Source: a virus. From it: DNA of 22,314 nucleotides. The notes beneath the pieces are model-generated. The model worked only from the letters and a program-made list of their open reading frames with translations, was not told the DNA's origin and searched no databases. Numbering within the stretch: the first letter of the stretch is position 1; every line of letters begins with the position of its first letter. Made by a program: the position numbers and the translations under genes. Below, piece by piece: positions 1-8,880 of the stretch. The stretch covers positions 1-22,314 of the IMG/VR virus record IMGVR_UViG_3300010885_013243; one strand, given 5' to 3'.

Positions 1-2
1 AA

Positions 3-1553
3 ATAAAAAACAAAATAAATTCCGCTGATAATCATTTAGATTTAGATAAAAATTTAGAAACTGCTCAACAGAATCTAGTAAGAGCTACAAATACACCTAT
101 AATAAAAAATAAACCTGTATACGAAGATAAAGAATTTACAAAAGAATTTTTTGATAAAGCTAAAGAATCTAAGTATATAGTAGACGATGTCTTACCCAAT
201 GCCGGTAGAGCTTTAACTTCTTTATATACTAAAGGTAATCTTAGTGACGTGCCTAAAAGTTACGAACTGTACAAAAGGTATGGAGTTAAAATGCCAAATA
301 AAGGTGGTTATGGTGATGGTGTTATGGCAGAAGATTCTGGTTCTCAAATATTAGAAGCCTTCAATCCGGTGAGGTCTTTGCAAGATGCTATTTATAATGT
401 ACAAGATAAAGAATTTGGTAAAGCAGCACTTAATACTCTAGGAGCTCTCCCTATATTTGGTTTGGCTAAGCCTACTGCAGGCCTTGTTACTAAAGCTGGG
501 CATTTGTTAAAAACAGCGCAACCTATCGCAACTACAGGTTTACCTGGAAGACTAGCAACCAATGCTTTAGCTGTAAATAAGACAGTAAATTTATCAGGTG
601 TAGCTTTAGAAGGTGCTGGCAAAAGTTTAAGATTTGGCTCTGATAATGCTTTAGATATAGCAGGTGTAGGAGGCAGTTCTACTTTAAAGCCTAAAATTAC
701 TTATAATAAAAATACACCAGAAGTAATTATTAATCCGACAATAAAAACCCCAACACCTTTAAAAGACAAATTTAGCCAAATTGCAGAAGGTTATGTCTGG
801 AATGAAGATTGGATGAAACATCCTGTTACTCAAGCAAAAATTAGGGAAGGATTTATAAATCCAACAGATTTAATATTAAATGAAGATTTATATTTGAAAC
901 ATAAACCTGAATTACCTATACTAGATAATAGGTATAACAGCAACACAAAAGGTGCTGGGGGAGTTTATGACCATAATACTAAAGAGCAATTTATAAGTCA
1001 TGATTTAGATAAGCTGGATGTAGATACTAAATCGCCTTATGCTCTAGTAACTGTGCATGAAAATAGACATGCCCATGATTTAGACTACGGTTTGTTGAGA
1101 GCATCAGGCGCATATACCACGCTTAGAGGGTTGATACCAGAAAGAGCAAAAAGAGCGGCTACAAATTTTGCAGCTGCAAGGGAAAAAGGTAAAGATGCAG
1201 TAAACGAACTTTATAATAAAGATAAATTTATGCATGACCTAGGATATATATCTACCCCCGAAGAAATAGCTGCTCATATACAAGAATTAAGATATTCATT
1301 TAGATTAAGGCCTGACCAAGAGATTACGCCAAGTATGGCTCAACAAATGCATAATATTGTAAAAAATAAAAAAGGCTTCAATGTAAGTGCAGTTATGATG
1401 GATAAACATGTACTAGGTTCTTGGGATAATGTACCTTTAGAACAAAGACCTTCAAATTGGAAAGAAGTTCCTAATTATAAAAACGTAGCAAAAGCTTTTA
1501 ATAAATTGTATATTGCCGCGCCAGTTGCAGGAGCTACTTTATTAAATAAATAG
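3..1553 (+). CDS. Large protein, 3' part, with HExxH metallopeptidase-like C-terminal domain (5' truncated by window)
   Basis: The frame is open from the first bases of the window to the TAA at 1551-1553, so the true start lies to the left. The GTG at 249 is internal and translates as valine in a continuous reading. The N-terminal half is low in recognisable features, with a Gly/Ala/Leu-rich stretch (about nt 420-680) that could be membrane-interacting or helical. The C-terminal half has the zinc-binding signature HENRH at nt 1056-1070. About 65 residues later comes a Glu-rich helix, TPEEIAAHIQELR (around nt 1254-1290), that could supply the third metal ligand as in gluzincins. Seen: the HExxH and the downstream Glu pair. 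Inferred: a virion-associated or ejected protein with peptidase activity. It lies just upstream of the packaging genes. The specific family is not recognised, and the enzymatic role could be lost or different. Confidence 0.6.
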   Translation: MKNKINSADNHLDLDKNLETAQQNLVRATNTPIIKNKPVYEDKEFTKEFFDKAKESKYIVDDVLPNAGRALTSLYTKGNLSDVPKSYELYKRYGVKMPNKGGYGDGVMAEDSGSQILEAFNPVRSLQDAIYNVQDKEFGKAALNTLGALPIFGLAKPTAGLVTKAGHLLKTAQPIATTGLPGRLATNALAVNKTVNLSGVALEGAGKSLRFGSDNALDIAGVGGSSTLKPKITYNKNTPEVIINPTIKTPTPLKDKFSQIAEGYVWNEDWMKHPVTQAKIREGFINPTDLILNEDLYLKHKPELPILDNRYNSNTKGAGGVYDHNTKEQFISHDLDKLDVDTKSPYALVTVHENRHAHDLDYGLLRASGAYTTLRGLIPERAKRAATNFAAAREKGKDAVNELYNKDKFMHDLGYISTPEEIAAHIQELRYSFRLRPDQEITPSMAQQMHNIVKNKKGFNVSAVMMDKHVLGSWDNVPLEQRPSNWKEVPNYKNVAKAFNKLYIAAPVAGATLLNK

Positions 1554-1608
1554 AACTTTGTAATTTAAAATTTTTATTTTATATTTTGTAAACTAAAAAT
1601 AAGACAAT

Positions 1609-1854
1609 ATGAATTATGAAGAAAGAGCTAAGGTTTTTTACCATGCTGGTGACTTAGTCAGATTAAAACAAGACCTACCAAATAAACCAATTATGTTGGT
1701 AGTGCGCATCCCCAAAGTAAAAATTTCAGATAATCAATCTCCTACAAAACCTATGTTACTAGGTGTAACTTGTTGTTGGTTTACTAAAGATGGATTATAC
1801 CAAGAAAAAACTTTCAATACTAAAGATTTAGAAATTATACCTTCTAAAAAATAA
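1609..1854 (+). CDS. Small YodC/DUF2158-like protein
   Basis: This 81-residue protein starts at an ATG after an A-rich leader. It has the layout of the YodC/DUF2158 family: an N-terminal GDLVRLKQDLP segment (compare the family's GDxVxLKSGGP), a short strand MLVVRI, then VTCCWF and QEKTFNTKDLEII near the end (compare CxWFDG...ETFxxxxLE). The family is a small beta-barrel-like fold of unknown function. It sits one codon ahead of the putative small terminase gene, so it is probably co-transcribed with the packaging genes. The match is by motif pattern, and the function is unknown. Confidence 0.6.
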   Translation: MNYEERAKVFYHAGDLVRLKQDLPNKPIMLVVRIPKVKISDNQSPTKPMLLGVTCCWFTKDGLYQEKTFNTKDLEIIPSKK

Positions 1855-1857
1855 ACT

Positions 1858-2472
1858 ATGCTTAAATTTACGGTCCACAATCACAAAGTTTGTATGGATC
1901 CCAGCGTAGTTCTTTTAGAAGAATTTTCTAATATACTTGCTTACGGCAAGAAGAAGAAAGACGAGGATCTCGGCAATCGTATGCTTTTATATATATTCTT
2001 CTGTTGCGACTTAACAGAAGATAATTTTATGCGTGATATAGATTTCAGGCAAAAACCTGAACAAGCTCTTATGCGCGCTTTTGCAGGTAAAAAATCAAAA
2101 TTTACAGATGAGGAGCAAGATCTTGTTGATGCTGGCATTGCTGCTTACAATTTCTTCAATGAAACTTCTGCAGAACGAGCTGTGCTTGCCATAGATAAAA
2201 AGATAGACGAGGCCAGAACAGTTTTAGAAAATGAAACTATAGAAATAATACGCACTACAAATGAAAATACTGGTGAAGTAAAATTTGTAACTAACGAAAC
2301 CATACTTTCTAAACTTGCTGAAAACATAGGAAAATTGATGACGCTAAAAATTAGTGTTATGAATGCCGCTAAAAAGATGGAAAATACCGGACGTGTACGT
2401 GGTGGAAAAGGTTCATCTTTATTGGAGCGTGGAGGATTGATACAAAGACCTGACGACGAAGACGATGAGTAG
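1858..2472 (+). CDS. Putative terminase small subunit (TerS-like)
   Basis: This 204-residue protein lies directly upstream of TerL, and its last 8 bases overlap the TerL start, which is the classic TerS-TerL arrangement. The first 130 residues are predicted mixed alpha-helical. The C-terminal half has long amphipathic helices (about residues 103-130 and 150-175), followed by a Gly/Arg-rich segment and a very acidic tail ending in DDEDDE. Small terminases usually have a DNA-binding N-terminus and a helical oligomerisation core, and an acidic or flexible tail could contact TerL. No specific helix-turn-helix was identified, so the call rests mainly on position and size. It could instead be another conserved crAss-like protein of unknown role. 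Confidence 0.5.
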   Translation: MLKFTVHNHKVCMDPSVVLLEEFSNILAYGKKKKDEDLGNRMLLYIFFCCDLTEDNFMRDIDFRQKPEQALMRAFAGKKSKFTDEEQDLVDAGIAAYNFFNETSAERAVLAIDKKIDEARTVLENETIEIIRTTNENTGEVKFVTNETILSKLAENIGKLMTLKISVMNAAKKMENTGRVRGGKGSSLLERGGLIQRPDDEDDE

Positions 2473-5400
2473 TATTAAAAAATTAAAGAAAGTGAATCTT
2501 AATAAAATACCTCATATGCATGGGGTTAAGAATAATTATGATCCTTTCAAATTAGATTTTTTACGTACTGATGAGCGCGGTAAAATATGGAATGGTGAGT
2601 TTGATGTTACAGATGCCCCTAAAAAATTAATAGGTGTATCTTCAGGCGCAGAAGAAATAAAACTTACAGATTACCTTGTCTACAGGCCCATACCCAAAGA
2701 GCTTATAGCTTGGAGAGAAATACCAAACTACCATCCAGATAGTATGGATATGGAAGACTGGTACAGGCCTCTAGTTAATTTTTGCTACAGAGGTGTTTGG
2801 GTAGACGGAGAATATTATAATCCTTATTTTGTATACTGGCTAAATATATTTGTATTTCCTGTGCCTGTATACGACAAAGACGGGCAGCCCACTGAAGATT
2901 TTATAGTCTCTCATCCTCAATATAGTAATATAGATAGATACTACTTTGATTACTCTTGGAAGGCTTATTTGAATCATAAGGATTCTGCTATAATGGGAGG
3001 TCGTGGCGTCGGAAAAGCCACAAGTCTGGGTACAGAGCTGCCAATTGTAGGAGGTCTATACAAAAAAATGGGGGATATAGAATTGGGAGACCAAGTATTT
3101 GACAGATCAGGTCGACCAACTACTGTGACAGCTATATATGACCATCAAGATAAAGACATGTACCGTGTAACTTTAAAAGATGGTAGGTCTCTGGATGTAT
3201 GTAATGAGCACCTATGGGGTGTATATGACCATAAGAAAAAATACAATTTACCAGAAAGAGATAAGCCTACAGATAGATACCCTAAAGGTAGATTTAAAAA
3301 AGTTAAAGGTGTATACACTGTAGTTGACACTCAAACTATCATAAATGAGGGATTGACTATGGGTACTAGATGTGATAACCGCTGGTATCTACCTATGCAA
3401 GAAGCTGTCCAAAGACCAGAGATTAATTACATAATAGACCCATATATAATGGGTGCTTTATTAGGAGATGGTGGTGTTTCTTTGAAATCCACTATCACTA
3501 TGACCACACACACAGATGATATTCAAATAATCAATTTGATAGCTGAAAGATTACCAAAAGGGGCTTTTATAAGTAAAAAGGCTGGTAAATATTCTTGGAG
3601 TATATCTGGCGATGGTAAATATAACCCAGTATTAAATGAATTACGCAGATTAGGGGTTCAAGGCCATAATTGCTATAATAAGTCTATACCTGAAACTTAT
3701 TTAACAGGGTCAGAGAGGCAAAGATTAGAGTTACTAAGGGGCCTGATGGACGCAGATGGTGGTACTACGTCTACTGGAACCCCTGAATGGTCTTCTGTGT
3801 CGGAAGAATTAGCAAATGATTTTTGTAAACTATGTGCTTCATTAGGAATTAGATTTTCAAGGGATATAAAATTAAGGGAGGGTAACGGTGTAGGTTATGA
3901 CTACAGAGTAAGATTAATAACTAGTAAGAGTGTCTTTAATTTACAACGTAAAAAAGATAAGGAGATCACAGAACCTGGTAATGGTTGGTCTGCAAGTATT
4001 AAAAATAGAGTTGCTGTAGTAGATATAAAATACTTGGGCAAACAAAACGCTAGGTGTATAACTGTAGACAATGAAGAACATTTATTTCAAGCTGGTGAGC
4101 ATCATATTGTTACACATAATACATATATGATAAATAATATATTAGATAGAGAATTTAGATTAATCCCCAATAGTCTTACTCTTGTGTCTTCCACTAATGA
4201 AGAAACCACTAACGAAGCTTGGAACAAAATAGAATCTGGTTTAAATGCGATTGAATCACTGCACCGCGCTTTAAAATTAAAACTTATAACAGATTCTTCT
4301 GAAACTAAATATGCTGGTGAGAGAGTAGAATTACCAGATGGCACGCCGGAAGATAGAGGAACTCTCAGTAGGTTTGAAAAAATTATATACGGTAAAAACC
4401 CAGGTAAAACCAGAGGTAAACGTCCTACTAAACAATTAGTAGAGGAGTTTGCGGCTTTTCCACCATCACACCAAAAAGGTTCTTTAGGGGCTTGTAAAAG
4501 AGAAAGCCGCGGTTCTTGGTATGTAATGGGTAGTATCAAAAAATGCCAAGTGTATTATTCTGGTACAGGAGGTACTATAGAAAATGATGAAGCAGAAGGA
4601 ATATTTTGTAACCCTGATGCACATGAAATTTTAGCTACTGAAGACTTTGGTATTAAGACTGGTTTCTTCTGCCCTACTCATATTAAGCGCGCGGGTACTT
4701 GGGAAAAGACTGGTTGCCCAGATGTAACTACTGCTACCACGGAAGTTATGCGAGAACGTGAAGCTGCTAAAAGTGATCCAGAATCTTACATGGGTTTACT
4801 ACAAGAATATCCCATGACCATTAAAGAAGTATTTATACGTAAAGGTTCTAATATATTTGATCAAGATAAAATAGCAACTCAACGTATAAATTTAGATATG
4901 AACCCAGATATACCTAAACCTGAAAAAGGTTTTCTTAAATGGGTGCGAGCAGAAAATGGAAAAATAACAGGAGTAGAATGGGATCCTAGTCCTTATGGAG
5001 ATATAGAAATTATAGAACACCCTCATTGGTTATCCGAGGCAGCGTTGCCAGAAGAAAGAGTTCCTTTACCAAATTTATATGTAGGAGGTGTCGATAGTAT
5101 TGACCAAGGTACAGGGGATTCTGCTTATGCAAAAGATAATAAAAAAGGATCTGAATTAGCAGCACTTGTTAAAAAGCGTATATTAGACAAGGGTTATTTT
5201 AGAACCACTTCTAATTTGTATGTAGCAAAGTATAAAAAAAGATCAGCAGACGTTCGAGATGACTGGGACAATGCTTTGAAATTAGCCTATTACTATAATT
5301 CAGAAATGAATATAGAGTACACTAAGATAGGTATAGTCAGTCATTTCCGTGACAGAGGATTTTATCACTTATTAAAGAAAAGGCCTACCATTAATTTACA

Positions 5401-5854
5401 AAACGCAGACCCTAATAAACAAACTCACCTTATAGGTACTACAGCTGGTGGCCCTATCATAGATCACCAAGATCAAAAGATAAAAGCGTATATAGATGAC
5501 TTTTATGACACTATATATTTTAAAGATCTTTTAGAACACTTACAAGATTACAACCGCGAGGATAGGACTAAATTTGACCTTGTTATAGCTATGGGATTAT
5601 GTGAATTATCTGATGAAGACCTTATGGGGGCTATAGCTAAACCTAAAGAAACTCAGTCTGATAAACTACAATTATTTGGTTACTACACAGAGTATGTAAA
5701 TGGTCAACCTGTAAAAAAATATGGTGTAATACCTGATAAATCCGACGGTAAAAAAGAATTAGATGCTGCTATGTCTAAATCCTTTAATCAGCATGGAGGT
5801 GTAAGATGGATAGATATGACTGACCCTAAAAACCCCCAATACATCTACGAGTAA
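2465..5854 (+). CDS. terL: Terminase large subunit (TerL) interrupted by an in-frame intein
   Basis: The translated product is 1129 residues. Removing the intein (residues 185-552) leaves a 761-residue TerL. TerL is the ATP-driven packaging motor and headful nuclease that docks on the portal. The ATPase half contains the Walker A sequence GGRGVGK, ending at Lys184 and continuing after the intein with Thr553-Tyr-Met. A likely Walker B is LVEEF, with Glu660/Glu661 in precursor numbering. The nuclease half begins near LYVGGVDSIDQG, where Asp877 is a likely metal ligand, and FDLVIAMG near the C-terminus fits the last conserved motif of RNase H-fold terminase nucleases. The ATG overlaps the end of the upstream gene. 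Because the intein splits the P-loop between Lys and Thr, the unspliced protein should not be able to hydrolyse ATP normally. Confidence 0.93.
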   Translation: MSSIKKLKKVNLNKIPHMHGVKNNYDPFKLDFLRTDERGKIWNGEFDVTDAPKKLIGVSSGAEEIKLTDYLVYRPIPKELIAWREIPNYHPDSMDMEDWYRPLVNFCYRGVWVDGEYYNPYFVYWLNIFVFPVPVYDKDGQPTEDFIVSHPQYSNIDRYYFDYSWKAYLNHKDSAIMGGRGVGKATSLGTELPIVGGLYKKMGDIELGDQVFDRSGRPTTVTAIYDHQDKDMYRVTLKDGRSLDVCNEHLWGVYDHKKKYNLPERDKPTDRYPKGRFKKVKGVYTVVDTQTIINEGLTMGTRCDNRWYLPMQEAVQRPEINYIIDPYIMGALLGDGGVSLKSTITMTTHTDDIQIINLIAERLPKGAFISKKAGKYSWSISGDGKYNPVLNELRRLGVQGHNCYNKSIPETYLTGSERQRLELLRGLMDADGGTTSTGTPEWSSVSEELANDFCKLCASLGIRFSRDIKLREGNGVGYDYRVRLITSKSVFNLQRKKDKEITEPGNGWSASIKNRVAVVDIKYLGKQNARCITVDNEEHLFQAGEHHIVTHNTYMINNILDREFRLIPNSLTLVSSTNEETTNEAWNKIESGLNAIESLHRALKLKLITDSSETKYAGERVELPDGTPEDRGTLSRFEKIIYGKNPGKTRGKRPTKQLVEEFAAFPPSHQKGSLGACKRESRGSWYVMGSIKKCQVYYSGTGGTIENDEAEGIFCNPDAHEILATEDFGIKTGFFCPTHIKRAGTWEKTGCPDVTTATTEVMREREAAKSDPESYMGLLQEYPMTIKEVFIRKGSNIFDQDKIATQRINLDMNPDIPKPEKGFLKWVRAENGKITGVEWDPSPYGDIEIIEHPHWLSEAALPEERVPLPNLYVGGVDSIDQGTGDSAYAKDNKKGSELAALVKKRILDKGYFRTTSNLYVAKYKKRSADVRDDWDNALKLAYYYNSEMNIEYTKIGIVSHFRDRGFYHLLKKRPTINLQNADPNKQTHLIGTTAGGPIIDHQDQKIKAYIDDFYDTIYFKDLLEHLQDYNREDRTKFDLVIAMGLCELSDEDLMGAIAKPKETQSDKLQLFGYYTEYVNGQPVKKYGVIPDKSDGKKELDAAMSKSFNQHGGVRWIDMTDPKNPQYIYE
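3017..4120 (+). mobile_element. Class 3-type intein with LAGLIDADG homing endonuclease inside TerL Walker A
   Basis: This segment encodes 368 residues between Lys184 and Thr553 of the TerL precursor. Block A begins ATSLGTELP, so the first residue is Ala, not Cys or Ser. Block B is DVCNEHLWGV, with the block B His (intein residue 65) and a Trp two positions on (67). Two dodecapeptides of a LAGLIDADG endonuclease follow: GALLGDGG (Asp at intein 151) and LLRGLMDADGG (Asp at 245/247). Block F contains RCITVD, with Cys at intein 347. The C-terminus is VTHN, with Thr366-His367-Asn368, followed by extein Thr. Trp (B:12), Cys (F:4) and Thr (G:5) form the WCT set known for class 3 inteins. In that class the block F Cys replaces the missing N-terminal nucleophile. 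Both splicing and endonuclease motifs look intact. Confidence 0.92.
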
Positions 5855-5909
5855 TTTCCCTTGGCTTATATAATATATTTTACTAATATTGTCAGTTAAA
5901 ATATGTAAT

Positions 5910-6509
5910 ATGAAAATAGAAAAAAGTAAAATTAATCCAAAGGGATTTAATGTATTAGCAGAAGTTACTGTCTTTGAGAAAATTAAAGATAATATTTATG
6001 TAGGCCCTGATGCTTTAGCCTCTAAAACTAGTATAGAGTTTTATTATGGCAAAGCTATAAAACTAGGAGATTCTGCAGACAGTGTGGAGCATTGCCCAGA
6101 GTTAAAAGAAGGAGATAATATTATATTTTCTCAATTTGCTGGTTACGCCGCAACCACTGTAGATGGATATTGTAAAATAATTAGAGGTCACGATATTGTG
6201 GCTATTGTTGAAGGTAATTTTGAAGATATGACAGAGAACACGTTAAAACCAACTGAAGAAAGAATTTTAGTTAAAATTATAGGTGAAGATTTAATAGATG
6301 AAAATGGTATATATGATGACACAGAAGACCCTAGGGATGCTGTTACTCAAAAAGGTGTAGTTATTAGATGCGCAGAAAACGCTACTCAATACGCCCCTGG
6401 TACTATTGTTTCATTTGACCCTTTTTGTGGTAATTTAATTGTTAATGAGCCTAATTTAAAACTAAAAACTATAAATAGTTTAGATGTATTATACACTATA
6501 GAAAAATAA
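5910..6509 (+). CDS. Protein with two tandem GroES/Cpn10-like domains (putative co-chaperonin)
   Basis: The ATG at 5910 gives 199 residues. The same frame is open upstream to a TTG at 5889, but the ATG is the better start. Domain 1 (about residues 10-102) has the GroES C-terminal pattern: GDNIIFSQFAGY, a short turn, DGYCKIIRGHDIVAIVE. This corresponds to the GDxVLFxxYAGxE...GEEYLILRESDILAIVE arrangement of Cpn10. Domain 2 (about 112-199) repeats it: PTEERILVKII, a variable mobile-loop-like stretch (130-147), KGVVIRCA, APGTIVSFDPFCGN, and INSLDVLYTIE. GroES caps GroEL, and T4 gp31 is a phage substitute used to fold its capsid protein. The gene sits between TerL and portal, consistent with a role in folding virion proteins. 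The domain-level homology is read from sequence pattern. Function as a GroEL partner is inferred. Confidence 0.7.
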   Translation: MKIEKSKINPKGFNVLAEVTVFEKIKDNIYVGPDALASKTSIEFYYGKAIKLGDSADSVEHCPELKEGDNIIFSQFAGYAATTVDGYCKIIRGHDIVAIVEGNFEDMTENTLKPTEERILVKIIGEDLIDENGIYDDTEDPRDAVTQKGVVIRCAENATQYAPGTIVSFDPFCGNLIVNEPNLKLKTINSLDVLYTIEK

Positions 6510-6513
6510 ATAA

Positions 6514-8880
6514 ATGAGTAGTTTAGGCAGGTATTATAACATAGAAGACACTGCGGTTTCTGAAGAAGAGAAATCACAGTTTAATTATCTTAGTCATACT
6601 ATAGATTTTTATATTGCTGCTCTAGTGAGAGAAAAAACTCACATTAAAACTGCTAGAAATTTATATGATGGGGTACGTAACAAAGATGAGTTTAGATATC
6701 TGGAGGAAACTTTTGGTATGGAAACTGCATTAGCGGTAAAGATGACTCCACTTATTAAAACAAGAATAGATGTATTAGTAGGATTATTTTTAGATGAAGA
6801 CTTTTTATATAGAGTCTCTGTAAACGATGCTCCTACTATTACTCAAATAGAAGAGCAAAAAAGAAAAGTTTATGCTGATAAACTTATACAAAAACTTGAT
6901 GCTTTTTATAAAGAAAATATTCAATTAGCGAATGAAGGTAAAGACCCTGTAAAAAATGCTTTTGAAAAAGATTTTTTTGAAAAATTAAATAAAAGTTTAA
7001 CTGAAGACTTTATCTCTGAATTTGAGATAGCTATACAAGCCTTGATTAAATTTTTCGAGCAAGATCCTACTATAAACATTAAGCAAAAAATGAAACAAAT
7101 GCTTATTGATTTCTTAGTTACAGGAGAAGCTTATTATAGAACTTATTTAGATTACGAAGGAGGAGATCCTAAATTAGAAGTTTGTAAACCTGAAAATTTA
7201 TTTTTTAGTAAAAATACAAACTACCAAAATTTATCTGAAGGAAACGAGCCTAGAGTATTTGCTGTAGTTCACCGTACTTACATGAAACGTATGGAGATTT
7301 TAAATCGCTGGGGCCATGTAATGACTGAAGAACAAAAAACAACTCTATACGGCCAAGCAAAATCCACAGCAGTAAATCGCATCAGAGATCCTAGACAATT
7401 AGACCACATGTATAATTTACAAGACGCTGTATATGATCAACATACTAACAGTACTTGGGATACATTACCAGTTTACCATGTAGAATGGCTGGCTAATAAT
7501 GAAGTGAAATTAGAGGCCGAAGAAGGTTCAAAGTTTGAAGTAGTAGAACATATAGCTAAAAGTAAATACTGGAAGGGCAGCTTAGTTCCTGATGGTTACT
7601 TAGGTAAGGGCGCTGGTACTGGTGAAGTAAATGAAAAAGGTTATAGGTTAGATCGCTACGAAGGAGTAAGAATAGGTTGGGATATATACTTAAATCTAGG
7701 TAAAAGTAAACATACACCACGTAGTATAGGGTCACCTTACAAAACTACTTTATCTTATAACGGGGTTTGTTACAATGATAGGAACTCTAAGCCTTATTCT
7801 TTAGCATTATCTTTAAAAGGTATACAAGATTCTTACGATATTATCACTTTCTTTAGGGATAATCTTATTGCAAATTCAGGAGTAAACGGTTCTCGCGTAA
7901 ATCTAGCTGCTATACCAAAAGTATTAGGCCAAGACTTTATGGAGCGTATACTTAAATTTATAGCTTTCCGTAAACAAGGATTAGAATTATATGACCCTAC
8001 AGAAGACGGAGCAGCTTTATTCAACAACTATGGTGACTTCAGCGGTTCTTTAGATGGTAATGTAATACAATCTTTGAGTTTAGTTCTAGAATCTTTAGAA
8101 AAACAAGCTGACATGGTCACAGGTATCAATAGATATATGTACGCCGCAGCTGAACAAAGAGACGCTGTTACCAATGTTAAAACCGGAATTAAACAAACAT
8201 CTTTGATTATTAAGGACATGTTTGAACTACTATTTGATGCACGCAAAAATGTACTTACAGATTTAGTCAACATGGGTAAAATTTCTTACAAAGAAGGTAA
8301 GAGAGGCTCATATATAGTAGGCCATAGGACTTTATTATTTAATGCTCAACCAGAAAACTTTAGATTTACAGACTACAATATACAATTAATAAATTCCAGT
8401 AGAGAGAATTTAAAAATGGAAAAATTATCTGCTTTAGCCCCACAACTTGCTGGTAAAGGCAGTATAGAAGATGAAGTGTTAGTTAAGTTAATGATGACTG
8501 ATTCTAGCACTGAGGCTTTAAGATTAGTAGATGAAAGTATGATCAAACGTAAAGAAGAGAATGATCAAGTAAAACAGTTGTCTCAACAATTACAACAACT
8601 TCAAGAGCAATCAAAACAACTACAAGCAGAATTACAAAAAGTCAGCCAAGAAAAAGAACAATTAGAAAAGGTTGATAGAGAATACAAAAATAAAGAGCTA
8701 GAATACAGGTATCAAAGAGAGGATAAACGTATAGAACTTGCTGAAGAAAAACAAGACCACGAAAAAGAAATAGCTGAAGCTGAAGTTGTTAAAGATCAAG
8801 AAATTGTAAAACTTGAAAGAGAACAATTATACTCTGACAATGTGAAAGGCAACGCTAAAGAAGTTAGAAATAATATATAA
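6514..8880 (+). CDS. Portal protein (crAss-like)
   Basis: This 788-residue protein starts 4 bases after the GroES-like gene. It has the features of large crAss-like and P22-type portals: an N-terminal helical region, LVREKTHIKTARNLYDG, with VKMTPLIKTRIDVLVGLFLDE (about residues 75-100), and a central wing/stem region. A long charged and Gln-rich coiled coil covers about residues 679-775 and probably corresponds to the portal barrel. The portal forms the dodecameric ring at the unique vertex and is the docking site for TerL and for the neck proteins. Its place after TerL and before scaffold and MCP is the usual head-gene order. The stop codon overlaps the start of a 46-residue ORF. The call is strong from size, order and recognised N-terminal sequence. 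Confidence 0.88.
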   Translation: MSSLGRYYNIEDTAVSEEEKSQFNYLSHTIDFYIAALVREKTHIKTARNLYDGVRNKDEFRYLEETFGMETALAVKMTPLIKTRIDVLVGLFLDEDFLYRVSVNDAPTITQIEEQKRKVYADKLIQKLDAFYKENIQLANEGKDPVKNAFEKDFFEKLNKSLTEDFISEFEIAIQALIKFFEQDPTINIKQKMKQMLIDFLVTGEAYYRTYLDYEGGDPKLEVCKPENLFFSKNTNYQNLSEGNEPRVFAVVHRTYMKRMEILNRWGHVMTEEQKTTLYGQAKSTAVNRIRDPRQLDHMYNLQDAVYDQHTNSTWDTLPVYHVEWLANNEVKLEAEEGSKFEVVEHIAKSKYWKGSLVPDGYLGKGAGTGEVNEKGYRLDRYEGVRIGWDIYLNLGKSKHTPRSIGSPYKTTLSYNGVCYNDRNSKPYSLALSLKGIQDSYDIITFFRDNLIANSGVNGSRVNLAAIPKVLGQDFMERILKFIAFRKQGLELYDPTEDGAALFNNYGDFSGSLDGNVIQSLSLVLESLEKQADMVTGINRYMYAAAEQRDAVTNVKTGIKQTSLIIKDMFELLFDARKNVLTDLVNMGKISYKEGKRGSYIVGHRTLLFNAQPENFRFTDYNIQLINSSRENLKMEKLSALAPQLAGKGSIEDEVLVKLMMTDSSTEALRLVDESMIKRKEENDQVKQLSQQLQQLQEQSKQLQAELQKVSQEKEQLEKVDREYKNKELEYRYQREDKRIELAEEKQDHEKEIAEAEVVKDQEIVKLEREQLYSDNVKGNAKEVRNNI

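Noticed and set aside
249-251. GTG as the start of the first gene
   Set aside because: The same frame is open without a stop to the left edge of the window and reads as continuous protein, so the gene begins outside the window.
4102-4539. A 145-codon minus-strand open frame opposite TerL
   Set aside because: It is fully antisense to the conserved ATPase part of TerL, its product has no recognisable pattern, and no minus-strand leader or neighbour supports it.
5889-5891. TTG as the start of the GroES-like gene
   Set aside because: An ATG seven codons later (5910) starts right before the domain and has the usual A-rich leader.
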